Translations under genes and position numbers: made by a program | Source of the DNA: Xiphias gladius | Taxonomy: Eukaryota > Chordata > Actinopteri > Istiophoriformes > Xiphiidae | DNA: 64,000 nt | NCBI RefSeq assembly: GCF_016859285.1 | Contig: NC_053420.1 | Coordinates: 7,984,001-8,048,000, forward strand | Direction: 5' to 3' | In this document: piece by piece, positions 44,896 through 56,715 of the stretch | Position numbering within the stretch: the stretch's first letter is position 1 | Layout of the letters: each line of letters opens with the position of its first letter | The notes under the pieces: model-generated | What the model saw: only the letters and a program-made list of their open reading frames with translations | Databases searched by the model: none | Told to the model about the DNA's origin: nothing

Positions 44896-45861
44896 ATGCC
44901 ATCAGAAGAGTTTGTTCATGGGATGCTCTATGTTTCCCTCACTGTTGTTGGGGTCCCGGGTAACACTGCTGTCATCCTGGCATTCTTTCTTTTGCTGCAC
45001 AAGGAGAACCAGCTCCTTCCAGCGGACGCCATCGTCCTGCATCTGGCCTGCGCAAACCTGCTGGTGGTGGGTGTTCGCTGTCTGCTGGAGATCGTGGCCT
45101 CCTTCCGCCTGGCCAGCATCTTTGGAGACATAGGCTGTAAAGCTGTGATTTTTGTCTACCGGACCTCCCGCTCCCTCTCCATCTGGCTCACCTTCGTCTT
45201 GAGCGCCTATCAGTGCCTGAGCATTGCCCCTCCCGGATCACGCTGGGCCTCTGCCCGTGCCTTGGTAGCCCACTATTTGGGCTTTGTGTTCCTCTTCCTC
45301 TGGATCCTCAACACCTGCATGAGCTCGGCAGCCATACTCTTCTCCTTTGGAAGACAGAATAACTCCAGCATGACAAACCATGGCATTAATGTGCTATACT
45401 GCTATGTGCACTTTCCCTCAAAGCTGTCCAAAGAGGCCAACGGGGCAGCCCAGGTGGGAAGAGACGTGGTGCCCATGGCCCTCATGACTGTAGCCAGTCT
45501 GATCATCCTGGTCTTCCTTTACAAGCACAGCCAGCAGGTGAAGGGACTCCGTAGCAGTAGTGGTGGCAGTGGACGAAGCGGTGGGGCCGAGCAACGAGCT
45601 GCCAAAGCCGTGGTAGTGCTTGTGACCTTGTATGTGGCCCTCTATGGGATAGATAATGGGCTTTGGGTGTACACTCTCACTGTGCGGAGGACCATGAGTT
45701 CATCGCTGATCTCTGACCTGCGTATATTCTTCTCCTCGCTCTATGCAGCACTGAGCCCCCTGGTCATCATTGTATCCAACAGGAAGGTGAATGGCAGGCT
45801 GAGGTGTGTAGTGCAGGAGAAGCCTGTTAAGGAGAAAGCCACAAGTCTCTCCACTATGTGA
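44896..45861 (+). CDS. ora2: ORA/V1R-like olfactory receptor, probable ora2
   Basis: Class A seven-helix chemoreceptor paralogous to the receptor at 39286-40227. Single coding exon of 321 residues from MPSEEFVHGMLY to a TGA. Helix 1 carries VVGVPGNTAVILAF, helix 2 LLPADAIVLHLACANL, and helix 3 GCKAVIFVYRTSRSLS followed by SAYQCLSIAPPGSRWA, a V1R-type helix 3/loop signature. The second extracellular loop has NNSS and the conserved Cys in YCYVHF. A glycine/serine-rich insert (residues about 217-229) lies in the third cytoplasmic loop. Helix 7 ends LSPLVIIVSNRKVNGRL. It is head-to-head with ora1, an arrangement reported for ora1 and ora2 in several teleosts (from memory), which supports the naming. 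Confidence 0.88.
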   Translation: MPSEEFVHGMLYVSLTVVGVPGNTAVILAFFLLLHKENQLLPADAIVLHLACANLLVVGVRCLLEIVASFRLASIFGDIGCKAVIFVYRTSRSLSIWLTFVLSAYQCLSIAPPGSRWASARALVAHYLGFVFLFLWILNTCMSSAAILFSFGRQNNSSMTNHGINVLYCYVHFPSKLSKEANGAAQVGRDVVPMALMTVASLIILVFLYKHSQQVKGLRSSSGGSGRSGGAEQRAAKAVVVLVTLYVALYGIDNGLWVYTLTVRRTMSSSLISDLRIFFSSLYAALSPLVIIVSNRKVNGRLRCVVQEKPVKEKATSLSTM

Positions 45862-46750
45862 GGCCTGCTGGGATGGCTGATTACTCACAGAGCTGCATAG
45901 AAAGCCAAGGTGATAAGGACTGAGTTTTACCAAAGTCCGGATCATGCATTCATTCTGTCTTTGTAATATACTGGATAAATAATGTTTTGTGATAGGAGTT
46001 GCAGGAGAGACTCTGTAGTGTAGCTCATAATAATGTTGTTTTTTTCCTATATGTATGAAAACATTTTACTTATGAGACTTCAGTCATATTGTAAAATAAC
46101 CTATGAGATTTTAGCACCTGTACCTTTGGATGAGAGGGTGTACTTGTGGGGGGGGCTTATGTCTCACTGACTATAATTAAGGAGAAAAACTGTCATAACA
46201 ACATGGTTACGCACTATCTTGCTTTGTTTGTTTATTTGTTATGTTCCGTCCATCTTAATTGGGTGGAAGTATTATAGCCGGTTGACTCAAGGCTCAATGT
46301 AGCTGTCAAATGACTTGAAGCTGCCCATTTAGCAAAGGCTTTGAATAGAATCTTGGAAATGTCCCGGGATAATGAGCCAGGTTAATTGTCCCACAGAGAA
46401 TTGGGTAAAAACTTGATTGGAAACCCCCTTCTTTCGAGAGAATAGATGTAGAAGATGTTCATTACTCAACACTTAATTACTGAGAAAAACTTTGGAAACG
46501 AATGTCTGAGCTCTAGGGGTGAAGTTATAAGATGAGGAGACTTTAGGGACACAAAGCTACAATATCATCTTGGCACAAGCCCTTAAGTGTTTGGTGTGGA
46601 TGTGGAAATGTGGGAATTTAGAAGTCATTATGTAATTGCCATGTCTTGGAGAACTAAGGGCAGAAAGACAGGGTGAGGACATAACAACCTGTGTGATTGA
46701 CAGTCTAAAAGTAGATGAAGTGGGGCTGCCAGCACTCTGTGATCTTGCAG

Positions 46751-46802
46751 TAACTCTGAGGAGCAATCACCGCAGAGATATTCAACTGCTGTCGCAATGC
46801 AG
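46751..46802 (+). other. Exon-like 52-base segment, identity unknown
   Basis: Flanked by gatcttgcag on the left and gtaagaagg on the right, both good splice consensus on the plus strand. Two frames are open; one reads LRSNHRRDIQLLSQC. I do not recognise it. It could be a coding exon, a leader exon or part of a long noncoding RNA. Confidence 0.2.
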
Positions 46803-47292
46803 GTAAGAAGGAGGAGGAGACGTCCTTTTTCTGTGCTTGTGTAGAACTGTTGCATTCAACACCAGGTTGACATCGAAGGATATTAAAGGCCATATCTTTC
46901 TTCACAGAGCATCATTCACCTTTATTTTAAAATTTGCAACCATTACAGCCCATGGTAATGTGACTATATTTTTACAAAGCTCTCTCCAGATGACAAATTC
47001 CATGTGTCTTACTCTTCAAACCACTGAAATCTGATTGGCACTTTACACAGACTCCGGTGGAATGAAGGATAGAATACATGGATGGTTTCATTAGAGCAGC
47101 GAGCATGCCGGTGCCTTTGGTGAGGAATCGTAGCATTAGTTGACATGGATGATTCCCCTCAACGCTTTCAGTGATGTCATTCTTTCTGTTTCTGTCGGGA
47201 CAGAAGTGGCAGATTAGTTAAAAGAATCAAATGCATGAAAAACAGGTTCCATTCGTGTGTATTCTCATGTCTCCTTCTATGTGTGCATGTGA

Positions 47293-47303
47293 GTGTGTGT
47301 GTG

Positions 47304-47337
<34 letters not shown>
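47293..47337. repeat. (GT)n microsatellite
   Basis: About 22 GT units with one interruption near 47310. Confidence 0.9.
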
Positions 47338-47343
<6 letters not shown>

Positions 47344-49009
47344 GGAGTGCGTATGTGAAGGGTGTGCCAAGCCGGCCTCTCCCCTGCACAAGACAGGACC
47401 TGTTTTTCACTGTTTTCCATCCTTCTGGAGTCCTTTGAGCCCACTGAAAGCAGGGTGCTATTGAACAAGTAGAGACCAAACACATGTACAGACCACATTA
47501 CTCTCTATTTACTGCCTCACTTTCAAATCACCACCAACCTTCAGCTCCCACAGTTCCCCTCCAAGACCTAATTCTGCATATAAAGCAAAGCTTGCAATAG
47601 CTGATACGTGTACATTTTGTCATCTATTCAGCCTCAACTCACCTGCTTGACAAGGCAAAATTTGTGAAATGCACAAGCTGTCTGGAAAAATAAAAAACGT
47701 TGCACCAGCAACCAATGAAATAAACCAAAGAAATAAACCTACAGATGCTAACTCTTCTATTTCTGTGTCTGTAGTTGAAAAATGTACACAGCACAAACCT
47801 GTAGAAAAGAGACACACACACACAAAAAAGCTGTCAAGTTGTCCAGAGTGGTCGGAAAAAAGGAGTTGAAGGGTTGCAGTAAATCCCGCCAGGTGGTCCA
47901 TCCCTGCCATCCCTGTTGGCAGTCTGTTTACCTGAAGCAGGTACAGGTATTTTTGTCCCCCTTCTCCACCAATGGCAAAGCAGCAACAGGGTTAAACCTC
48001 GCCCCTTTTCTGCCTTGAAGCCAGTCCACACCCTAATATACCTTTTTTTTACTCAGGAAATGAATGTTAAACCAAAACCCTCTCCTGAAAAATTTTTGAG
48101 ATACGCAAACATCGGAGTCTGACTCACAATAGTCACCGCGTGCAACGTGTAGCAATTTGTTCTGTTTATACTGATGCAGTTGCAAACTGATGACTAATAT
48201 AGTGATAAGAGGGAACAGCAATAACAAGCATGATTCAGCAAAAACATTAACCTCCTAAAATCAATGATAAATAAATTGATGATGATTTTGCAAGCACCAT
48301 GATTCTGTTTACTTCTAAACGATCAATTACTATCGTAACGTTGAACTTTATTTTTCTGGAACAAACTATAACTTAGTCATTAAAAAAAAAAAAAATCTTT
48401 TCTCTGATGTTTTTCCCAGTTAAGAAGAGTTCTGAGTGACTCTAGCAACTGGAAACTTTGGGGCTTATTACTGTGGTGAAAATGTATCAGTAATAAACAC
48501 ATCCTGTGGTACTTTCAAAACTCAAATTTTATGGAAATGACAGACGTAATAAGCCCTTTTTAAGTTTGCTGATACCGTCTTTGCCTTTCCTTCAAAGGGA
48601 TGTTTCTTGAGGCGTGTTGTTTAGAGGATTTATTCCCTGTTTGAGTGAAGGTACTGATGGAGAATGCCATTGAGAAAGTGTACTTTTATGTAAATCAACT
48701 AATTTATTATTTTTTAAAGTGCAAAACAGAAATAAATTCCATCTTAGAAGTGTTTTTAATTCAGTGCAAGGCCCATTTAGTGTTCTTCTGAGCACAAATA
48801 AAGAAAGTATCTGAAAACTATGTGAAAGCTATGTGCTCTAAACTCTACCTCCGAATACTTGCCAGGAGGTGACCTGAGTTTACCAGGATTTTTATTTTGT
48901 TTTTTGCACTCTTCTCCAACTCCAACTCCGACTCTTCTCACTCAAGTTACATAGTTGTATGTGTGTCACCCATTTCCTTGCATCCACCCAGTTTAACTGA
49001 TTCCCTCAG

Positions 49010-49061
49010 ACAGGGATCCCACACGGTCGTGTTTCAGCTTGCCTGGAATGCTGTACTGCAT
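49010..49061 (+). other. Second exon-like 52-base segment, identity unknown
   Basis: Preceded by a pyrimidine-containing acceptor (tgattccctcag) and followed by gtaagcaagg on the plus strand. All three frames are open across it; one reads QGSHTVVFQLAWNAVLH. In one phase it could follow the segment at 46751-46802. No family is recognised. Confidence 0.2.
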
Positions 49062-49265
49062 GTAAGCAAGGAGCAAGATGGTGGGAAGAAAATTTAACAC
49101 AGTTGAGGCGAAAGTTAGACCTGTTTTGTCTCGACAATCCCAGCAATATTTCTTCATTTAGGCTGATTATCAGCCACTTCATAGAAATGTATCTGCAGCT
49201 TCTGGCGTTCAGTGGTTGATTTTACAGTTCTCACAGCCTGAGAGTCTTGTGGCGACATATACACA

Positions 49266-49672
49266 ACACATGCTGAGAGTTAGATGAGAAGACTGATATT
49301 ACTCCTAAACATGTACTCTAAATATGTTGTTAGAGCCAGCACCTGGTTAGATAGCACAAAAAGGAGTAAGTGGGGGTAGCCCCACTTATCCATCGACAAC
49401 AACAAGTCCACCTAATAGATTTTCTACAGCTCCCTAATGAACATGTCATATCTTGTTTATTACAAAAACGACAAGTTATACAAGTAGAACAACAAGTAGT
49501 TAGTTTTGACAGAGCCAGGATAGCTGTTTCCCCCGTTTTTTTTGACCAAGCCAAGCTGACCTGGCTGCAGCTTCATATTGTACGAAAACAGGTGGTATTG
49601 ATCTTCTCATCTAATTTGCTGCAAGAAAGAAAACAAGCACATTTCCCAAAAGATCACACTATTCCTTTAAAT
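49266..49672. mobile_element. Teleost fold-back repeat copy
   Basis: Left end agagttagatgagaagactg and right end ttgatcttctcatctaattt then cccaaaagatcacactattc. The ends share gatgagaag and its complement. A ctggctgcagcttcatat block places it in the same family as 25612-26255. Confidence 0.55.
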
Positions 49673-52600
49673 CTAAAGGAATCTGTTGATTATTGAAAAG
49701 TTACAAGACAAAGCCTCTTTTAATTCAGTATAAAAAAAAGTCAATTAAAAAGAATCAGCAAAGCCATGGACCAGACTGAAGGTGGGTGTGGATGTGGGGT
49801 GTGGTGTGGTTTAGGCTCTGAGGCCCCAGGGCAGCAACCTCCTGCAACTACAGCTGTGCTGAGACTTGAAAGACCTGCATGACGTTGCTCCACTTCCAGC
49901 AGCGTACCACACTGTAAGGAAAATAGAAAAATAGAAGGGAATAAGGAGTGGAAGATAGAAGGTTGGGTTTCTGAGTTTGAGAAAAAAAACTGTATAGACA
50001 GGCATGGAAATGCTGTCATATGAACTTCTGAGAAATAACTGGATATCAATAATCTTTGACAGGAAAAAGATGGGTTTTACAATTTGAATTGGCTGACACT
50101 GAAAGCTGAGACCTGTCCTGACGTGAACCAAGTATCGCAATGTCAGTATTCTCTCAGTATGTGGTTCGTAATTTATTACTCAGCGCTGAATTAGTTTTTG
50201 TTTTATCTTTATTCAGGTAGTCTCACTGAGGTCAAGATCTCCTTTTTAAAGAGAAAGATACATTTCAAGAGAGAAATAAATGTATATCAGGGAGGAAAGG
50301 GCTTCATTGACATGTGAGTTTGTAGAGATTTATCCTTTGATGAGCCAATCCAATGTCCCTCAGAGACACTGATTCATGCTGAATGCCGTGTGAATGCATT
50401 AACCCAGCGCCCAGATTTTAATCTCTTTAAATGATTGCGTTTAAAAGGCAGCTAACACAGCTGGGCTCAAACCGGGGGTTTGAAAGTTGAATTAAACTCC
50501 AGGAATAATAGTGAAGCTTTATCTGCAACTGCCTGCTCAATACAGTTATTTCTTTATTTTGAATAAAATGCCTTAGAACTGAACCAAATGAAAAACTCAG
50601 CACTCCTACTTCACTTGAAAACCACTGCATATAAACTTCCGACCCAAAAACTGCTCAGCTATTGGACACTTAAACCTGTACTGTATATATGGGCTCTCAA
50701 TGGAATTTGTGTCATTAGTGTTGCAGCTGCAGAGAATAAATTGATAGTCTTAGATCTTAGGGAAAAAGTGCAACACAAATATCTTTGAAACAGGCTCAAT
50801 AGTCAAAGGTCAGTTCAGCATTTTGGGGAATACACTTGTTTGATTAGATTTTAAACCAACCATCAGATCCAACAAAGACCTTTAATCAAAAAGGAACATA
50901 ATGTGACTTCGTATCAAATTAACGCCGTAGCAGTAACTAGGATTCAGCCCTTTATCTCTCATATCTTCCCTTTTAAATGCCACAGTGGTGGAATTTTCCA
51001 CAAGCCACTTCCCTGAGTTCGCAGAGGAATGCAGACAAGACGCTGCAAGCCTGCAGAGCGCGGCATCTCGGCAGTAACAGCATGTCAGGCTGCCTTGGCT
51101 TCTGTACATCATGTCCACCTCCTTAATTCTCCCTTCAGGGGGTTAAGCTATTACTCACAGTGTAGCTCTGTCCTGTAGTGTTGCTAGGTGCCACTATTGC
51201 TGATTTTCACGAGGTTCCTGCAAAGGGCTGGTCCAGGACCACCGATCTAAGCACTCTGCATTCTCTGATTTCGTCCAGTAACCAGTTCATACAGTCTAGG
51301 TGTTGTTATTATTTATTTTGTTACATAGTTTGAGGATTTAAGTAATTTAAATGCATCGTTCAATGTGTTTGTGTGTCTAAGTAACTCTCACAAAAGCTCT
51401 AAAAGTAGCAGCACGTTTGAACGCAATTGAAAACTGTTGGAGACATTTGCGACTGCACTATCAAGCGGCCATAGATTGCTATCTGTGCCTTCAGAGCAAC
51501 AGACCCAGTAAAGTTATACAACTTGGGCATGTGCTGACATAACAGCCGCACATATCTCATCTTGCTACTACCACCCTTCACACAGGTGAAGGAAGAGCAG
51601 AATAATGTGAGGAGAAAATGATGGAAATGTGCCTCTTTGGAGCCAAAATTACTGTCTGTAGAGGTGTGTAACAGGAAGAGGTCAAAATACATTTCTCCAC
51701 ATACTGTATACAATGTATATTTACACAAAACCTAAATGTATAAGTCTTACACTATTAATGGGATATATATATATAAGATAACAAATTGCCTGCAAATGGG
51801 AGTTGTCAGTGTGTGATGACAAGGAGCTTTACTCCAACATACTATGAAAAATTGAGTCTCCTTGTGTTTTTTCAGAACAAGTGGTGTCATTCCGCCCACT
51901 TAAAGCTGAATAATAGATACGAAGGATCCTCTGTGTATCATACAGCTGCTGTCAGAGTAATTACAAAAGACATGAGGGGAGCATCCACGCAGCCATTTCA
52001 GACTTTACACGAGTCGAGTGTATCCCACTGCTTTTCCACAGTCTACTGAGGTAGAACAAATCACAAATTAAAGACACACTCACTGAGTTTTGTCATAGCT
52101 GCCTCATTGTGCTCTTAAATCCCCAAGCATCCAACCAGCTCACTTTTGACTCTTGTATTGACTTTCAAAACATTAACCACGAGCTCCAAGGACATTTTGG
52201 GAGTTTGGGTTGCTGTTGGGTGCTATGACAAAATCCGGCAGCGCACCTTTAAGTATTCGAAAATGGGGGAGGAGAGAGTACCACCTGTTGATTCTTTATG
52301 GTATTACAATAAAGGGGCAACTTGAATAATGCAGGTGCAGTGCTGAGAAGCTCGATTCCTAAATAGTTCTGGGCAATATGTCGGAAATCAGTATTACGAT
52401 ATTAATTTTTTTTTCCCAGATACATACTTTGAATATCTGATCCAACACACCTGTCTATTCGACTTTTCGACGTCCAACACCAGACTTATGTAAAATAATA
52501 CCACTATATAGCCATAGCAACACATTATGATACTACTGAAAAACAACAAACAATCACGTTAAATTATTACTGCCAAGCTCTTTTCCTGAACAAGTTAAGC

Positions 52601-55280
52601 CTAATATGCATTTTTGGAATAACATGTTTGGGGGAACAATTGCTTTTGGGCCCATATTGCCTTCAGGTTTCCATCCAGTACAGTGCACGCAACACACTAT
52701 AGAGCTTCATTATAGTTTGCACACCAGACCCAGATTCCAACCAGCGCTCCTAAACTGGACTAATACCTGTCCCCTGGTTTTCTGTACGTCAGCTCGTTTG
52801 TGGTATTTTGATCGAACGCAACAATATTTAGGTCTATGCACCATGTGGGCACAATCTAAACTAAAATAATTATTAAGGTTTAACAGGTAGCTTTTGAAAC
52901 CTCCATATGCAAGACAGGGCCACAAGATTACATGGTAATATATAACCTAGTTGATTTTATACTTCTGGGGGACAGATTCCCAAACATATTTACATGCAAA
53001 CCAAAAAAACGATTGACACATAGTGAACCTGGGACTTTAGGGGCCTCTAGAGGTCCGGGGTCCTTGGGGAGTTGCCTGCTCTTCCCTTTTGGTAATCCAG
53101 CCATGCTTGAGGGTTGAGTTTGGGGATGATTTTAGAAATTAATGTTTTTACTTTTGTATCACTCACCGGTTTTAATGTTTTGGCTGATTGGTGGATATTC
53201 ACCATGAAGGTCAGCAGCACGAAGCAGCTCTAAACTTATACAATAGATTCATGTTCTGAATTTGTGTCATTTTGAAGAGCCTGACACTTTTTTTGAAAAG
53301 TCTGAGGGACGGATTTAAATTGGTCCATATGTACGGACCTTTTTTTTTTCCCTTAATGTGGTAAATTGTTTAAGCTTTTTTAGGAATTCTTACATATTAA
53401 GTTGTTACGCTGTCAAAAATCCACACATTTCGACAGGTATTCACACTAATGCTAGTTAGACTGGACTTACTAGTAGTCCTAATTGGCCCCCCTCACGAAG
53501 CACATTCTAAATTACTTCCAATCCAGCATTTTTTCAGCCTTTTCACAGACACACTTCAGTAACAATTGAGTAACAATTTTGTCAAGCCAAAACGAAAAAA
53601 AAACCGGATCCGAGTGACCACATAAGGTGCTTATTTTAATAAGACTGGAAAACATAAGAAATGTTAGAGCGTTTTCTCTACAAAACTGAACAACTGAAGA
53701 ATGTGTCAATTAATGATTCTCACACATTTATGTCATTATACTGCATATGTTGTTGGCACTGTATAATGGGCCTCTCTCCTAACCAGCAATGTAAACATGT
53801 GTTAAATCATTTAACAGACCGGGCTGCATTTTCAGGCTCTTGGTAAAAACATGCAAAACACATATAGTACATCACCTTACAATGCAGTGATGTTTGACAT
53901 CCGAAGAGCTTCCTGGATTCCTGACACATCTGTAAAGCTAAAACCATTAAAAAAAAAAGAAAATCAATGCAGATAAGAGGACAACTGAAGTGCAAATGTA
54001 TGGTTCCATTCATGATAAGAGAGATATTTTTATGTAAGTAGGCAGAGGAGGAGACCAGTGTTCTCTAGTGTCACAGGTTTTGCAGAAGTCTCAATGCACT
54101 GAATAATGTATTGACTCATATGTCTGGAGGAGCGCCACAGTGAGTCACACGATCAATGGCACAGCAGCAGTGCCAGAACTTTTTATATAGAACTCTTTTC
54201 CCCAGCACAATCTCGTTCGTACCAGCATTAGAAAAACTATTCTGATGATAAATTCTGAATTCATGTCGTGGAAGAAAGCTGATGGACAGGCAGGGGCTGG
54301 TCATAAACAGTGTCTTCATTCAGGAATACATTGGTATTAGATAAGGGTTAGCAAGATTTGTAAGGACGGTGACAATACGCGGCTGTTCCCGTTCCCCTTC
54401 TGCACCGTGGCAATGATATATCTCAAAAACTAAATGTAGCATGATGTGCGATTCTCTAAAGAGCACACGAACCATTTGTTGTGGGGAGAATAAGAGTTTA
54501 CTAATGTAAAGATAAGTCATAAGAGGCAGAAGATGAATGAAGATGGTTTCTGTGTAACATACTCACAATGACAATGCTGACGTGCTAGTATTAAATTTTC
54601 TATCCATTTGAAATATACTACCATTAATCAAAGTTGCCTTGCTTTGGAGAAGCAGCCAAAGAACTCACACTCCAGAGTTTTTATGAGTGCCTCCTTGGTA
54701 GTGATACTGACGCACAGACCGTGGCTACCTAGATACAGGAGCTCTGTCCAGAGGGTCTGTAGTGCAGACTAATGTCCATTTGTCGCTGTAAGTGAGTAAC
54801 TCAAGCTGCCTTATGAAAAAAAAACAAAAAAAAACAAACCCCAAACTGGCACTATTCCCTCAGTACTGTGAGATCACAACAATACCCATGATGTTTTATG
54901 GTCAGCTCTTTTTTCTTATTCTATTCACACATTTCATCATAGTTCATCCATTTACTTACACTTTATTGACTAGTTACAGCAGTGTTATTACCTAGAAGGT
55001 GAGACAGGTGACAGAAGACAAGATGTGTTACCAAAAGATAACCTATGCATCTCACTTCATGTAAATCAATAAACCTATAAATAATGGCTTGCAGGCTTGC
55101 CCTCGGAGATAAATGCACAGCGGTTATCTTTGTCTCTAATTTTCATTTAAACTGTTGTGGATATCACAGCTGTGCAACAGAAAGAAGATGAAAATACAGC
55201 CCCACATCTACTGTACATCCCTTCCACCCCCAACCAGTCTTCGGCTGTAAACACACACCAACACAAATAAACACACACAC
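49673..55280. other. Gene-free stretch
   Basis: No firm coding signal. It contains a repeat-end fragment near 50805-50850 (aaaggtcagttcagcatttt) and a transposon end near 53165-53195 (ggttttaatgttttggctga). A GC-richer patch at 54660-54775 has short open frames on both strands but none I can name. Confidence 0.4.
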
Positions 55281-55290
55281 ATCTGGCCCA

Positions 55291-55482
55291 TTTAGGTGGA
55301 TGGTGTTAGACCCTTATACCTCAAGCTCTCCGGCTTACTTCTACCCCCTGTGGTCCTTCGAGATACACTCATTAACAGTAGAGGGCATTGGCCACATCAC
55401 CTCATCACCTCCCTACAGGATAGAGGCCCTCCACCTGACCTTGGAAAACGTCCAGGCAATGCAGCACATCAGGCCTCAGGAT
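55291..55482 (+). other. Exon-like segment with a long open frame, identity unknown
   Basis: Starts after an acceptor-like ccatttag and ends at a strong donor (CCTCAGGAT then gtgagtatgg). One frame is open throughout and reads VLDPYTSSSPAYFYPLWS, later YRIEALHLTLENVQAMQHI, with G/C-rich third positions. A second frame is also open for 81 codons, so openness alone is weak proof. I do not recognise the protein. If real, it belongs to a plus-strand gene with other exons outside the recognised genes. Confidence 0.28.
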
Positions 55483-55918
55483 GTGAGTATGGTTCAGGTT
55501 ATGGGATGAAGGTCAGCGTACCGCAGCCTCATGCATGCTGAAGAGCTGTGCTGCTTTCCAGACAGGAGGAATTTCCTGTGGTTTCTCTCATTCTATCTTG
55601 GACGGAAAACGCGACCTCTGAGCATAAATCCATCTGACTCTGACGGGTCAAACTTTTTGCATTCAAATCTTCAGGCTTGGGTTTCAGCCCAGGTTCAAAA
55701 TTGATGGCCTGCTTATGAGATATCATCAGACATGTATTGTAACATTGAGTGCTGTTGCCTTTCCCTTGAGATGCTCTGAAAAATGAAAATTGTAGTAGCT
55801 GGCTGAAATTCCAGCCGGCAGCTAAAGCAGACCTCTGAGCAACAGTGAGATTATAAAGGGGAACCACAATTCAAATGACATTTTCATCCGGAAAGACGAC
55901 CCTGCTTTCTTGACACAG

Positions 55919-56032
55919 AGTAGGCGGAGGCAGAAAAAGAAAAGCCCATTAATAAGGAAGATGGAGTCTAATGTGCAATCGACCAGAGGGTCTTTTAGTG
56001 ATTACTAGCTGTTCATTGATCAAGCACTTCAA
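55919..56032 (+). other. Possible terminal exon-like segment
   Basis: Follows an acceptor-like ctgctttcttgacacag. The phase-0 frame gives about 29 codons beginning SRRRQKKKSPLIRKMES and then a TAG, so it could follow the segment ending at 55482, which also ends in phase 0. Support is only splice consensus and an open frame. Confidence 0.15.
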
Positions 56033-56264
56033 GACAGGAACAAAGAACGCTTTGAGGGGGACGAATCCTCTGCTCATGCCTTTTCCTCAGAATTCAGAAA
56101 TTAGCACTCAAACCTCGGACATTCAAATGTCTGTTCTTGGGTAACCCCCCCCCCCCCAAAAAAAACAAAAAAAAACAAAGTCTCACATATGAATCTGAAT
56201 ATGAATTGTACTTAAAAATCCATTTACTGTGTTATTTATTCTATTTTAGATGTTTTTAGTCATG

Positions 56265-56715
56265 CTAGCAGATTGGCTCTTGGGATGGCAATGATGGTCA
56301 GTCGGTCCGCCACTTTGGGCCAGAGTAAAATATCTCAGCAGCTATTTGATAGATTGTCAGGAAATTTAGCGTCATTATTTTAGCGCCAGTCATGGTCCCC
56401 AGAGGATGAATCGTAATGACTTTTCTGAAACACAAAAAACATCTTTATTGCCATTATTAGGGAAAAAAGTATGTTTGTCCACTGGTTTAGCTCATGACCA
56501 AATACCTACAAAAGTACCATATACCACCAGCTGTACTTTGTGTTTAATGCTAATTAGCAAATCTTAGCATGCTAAAACTCTAAACTAAGATGGTGAACAT
56601 GTTAGTCATTAATCCACCAAACATTAACATGTTTGCATTGTAACTGTAAGCACGCTAGCATGCTGATGTTAGCATTTAGCCTCACAGAACTGCTTTAATG
56701 GCTGTAGACCCTCAT
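56265..56715 (+). repeat. 'gctagcatgctgatgttagc' teleost repeat, copy 1
   Basis: Contains gtcagtcggtccgccacttt, taaaatatctcagcagctat, ctaattagcaaatcttagca and gcatgctgatgttagcattt, then cctcacagaactgc. The same blocks in the same order and orientation occur at 62666-63125. Confidence 0.7.

Larger units (their letters stand above)
45862..49009. other. ora2 3' flank and spacer
   Basis: The first few hundred bases are expected to be ora2 3' UTR. The rest contains a (GT)n tract at 47293-47337 and one exon-like segment at 46751-46802. A 96-codon minus-strand frame at 47620-47910 shows no recognisable domain. Confidence 0.4.

Noticed and set aside
47620-47910. 96-codon minus-strand frame starting MAGMDHLAG
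   Set aside because: Ends in low-complexity hydrophobic sequence, crosses a (GT)n-like run, and has no recognisable domain or splice partner.
55529-55867. 112-codon minus-strand frame
   Set aside because: Amino acid make-up is unremarkable, no family match comes to mind, and it has no splice context.
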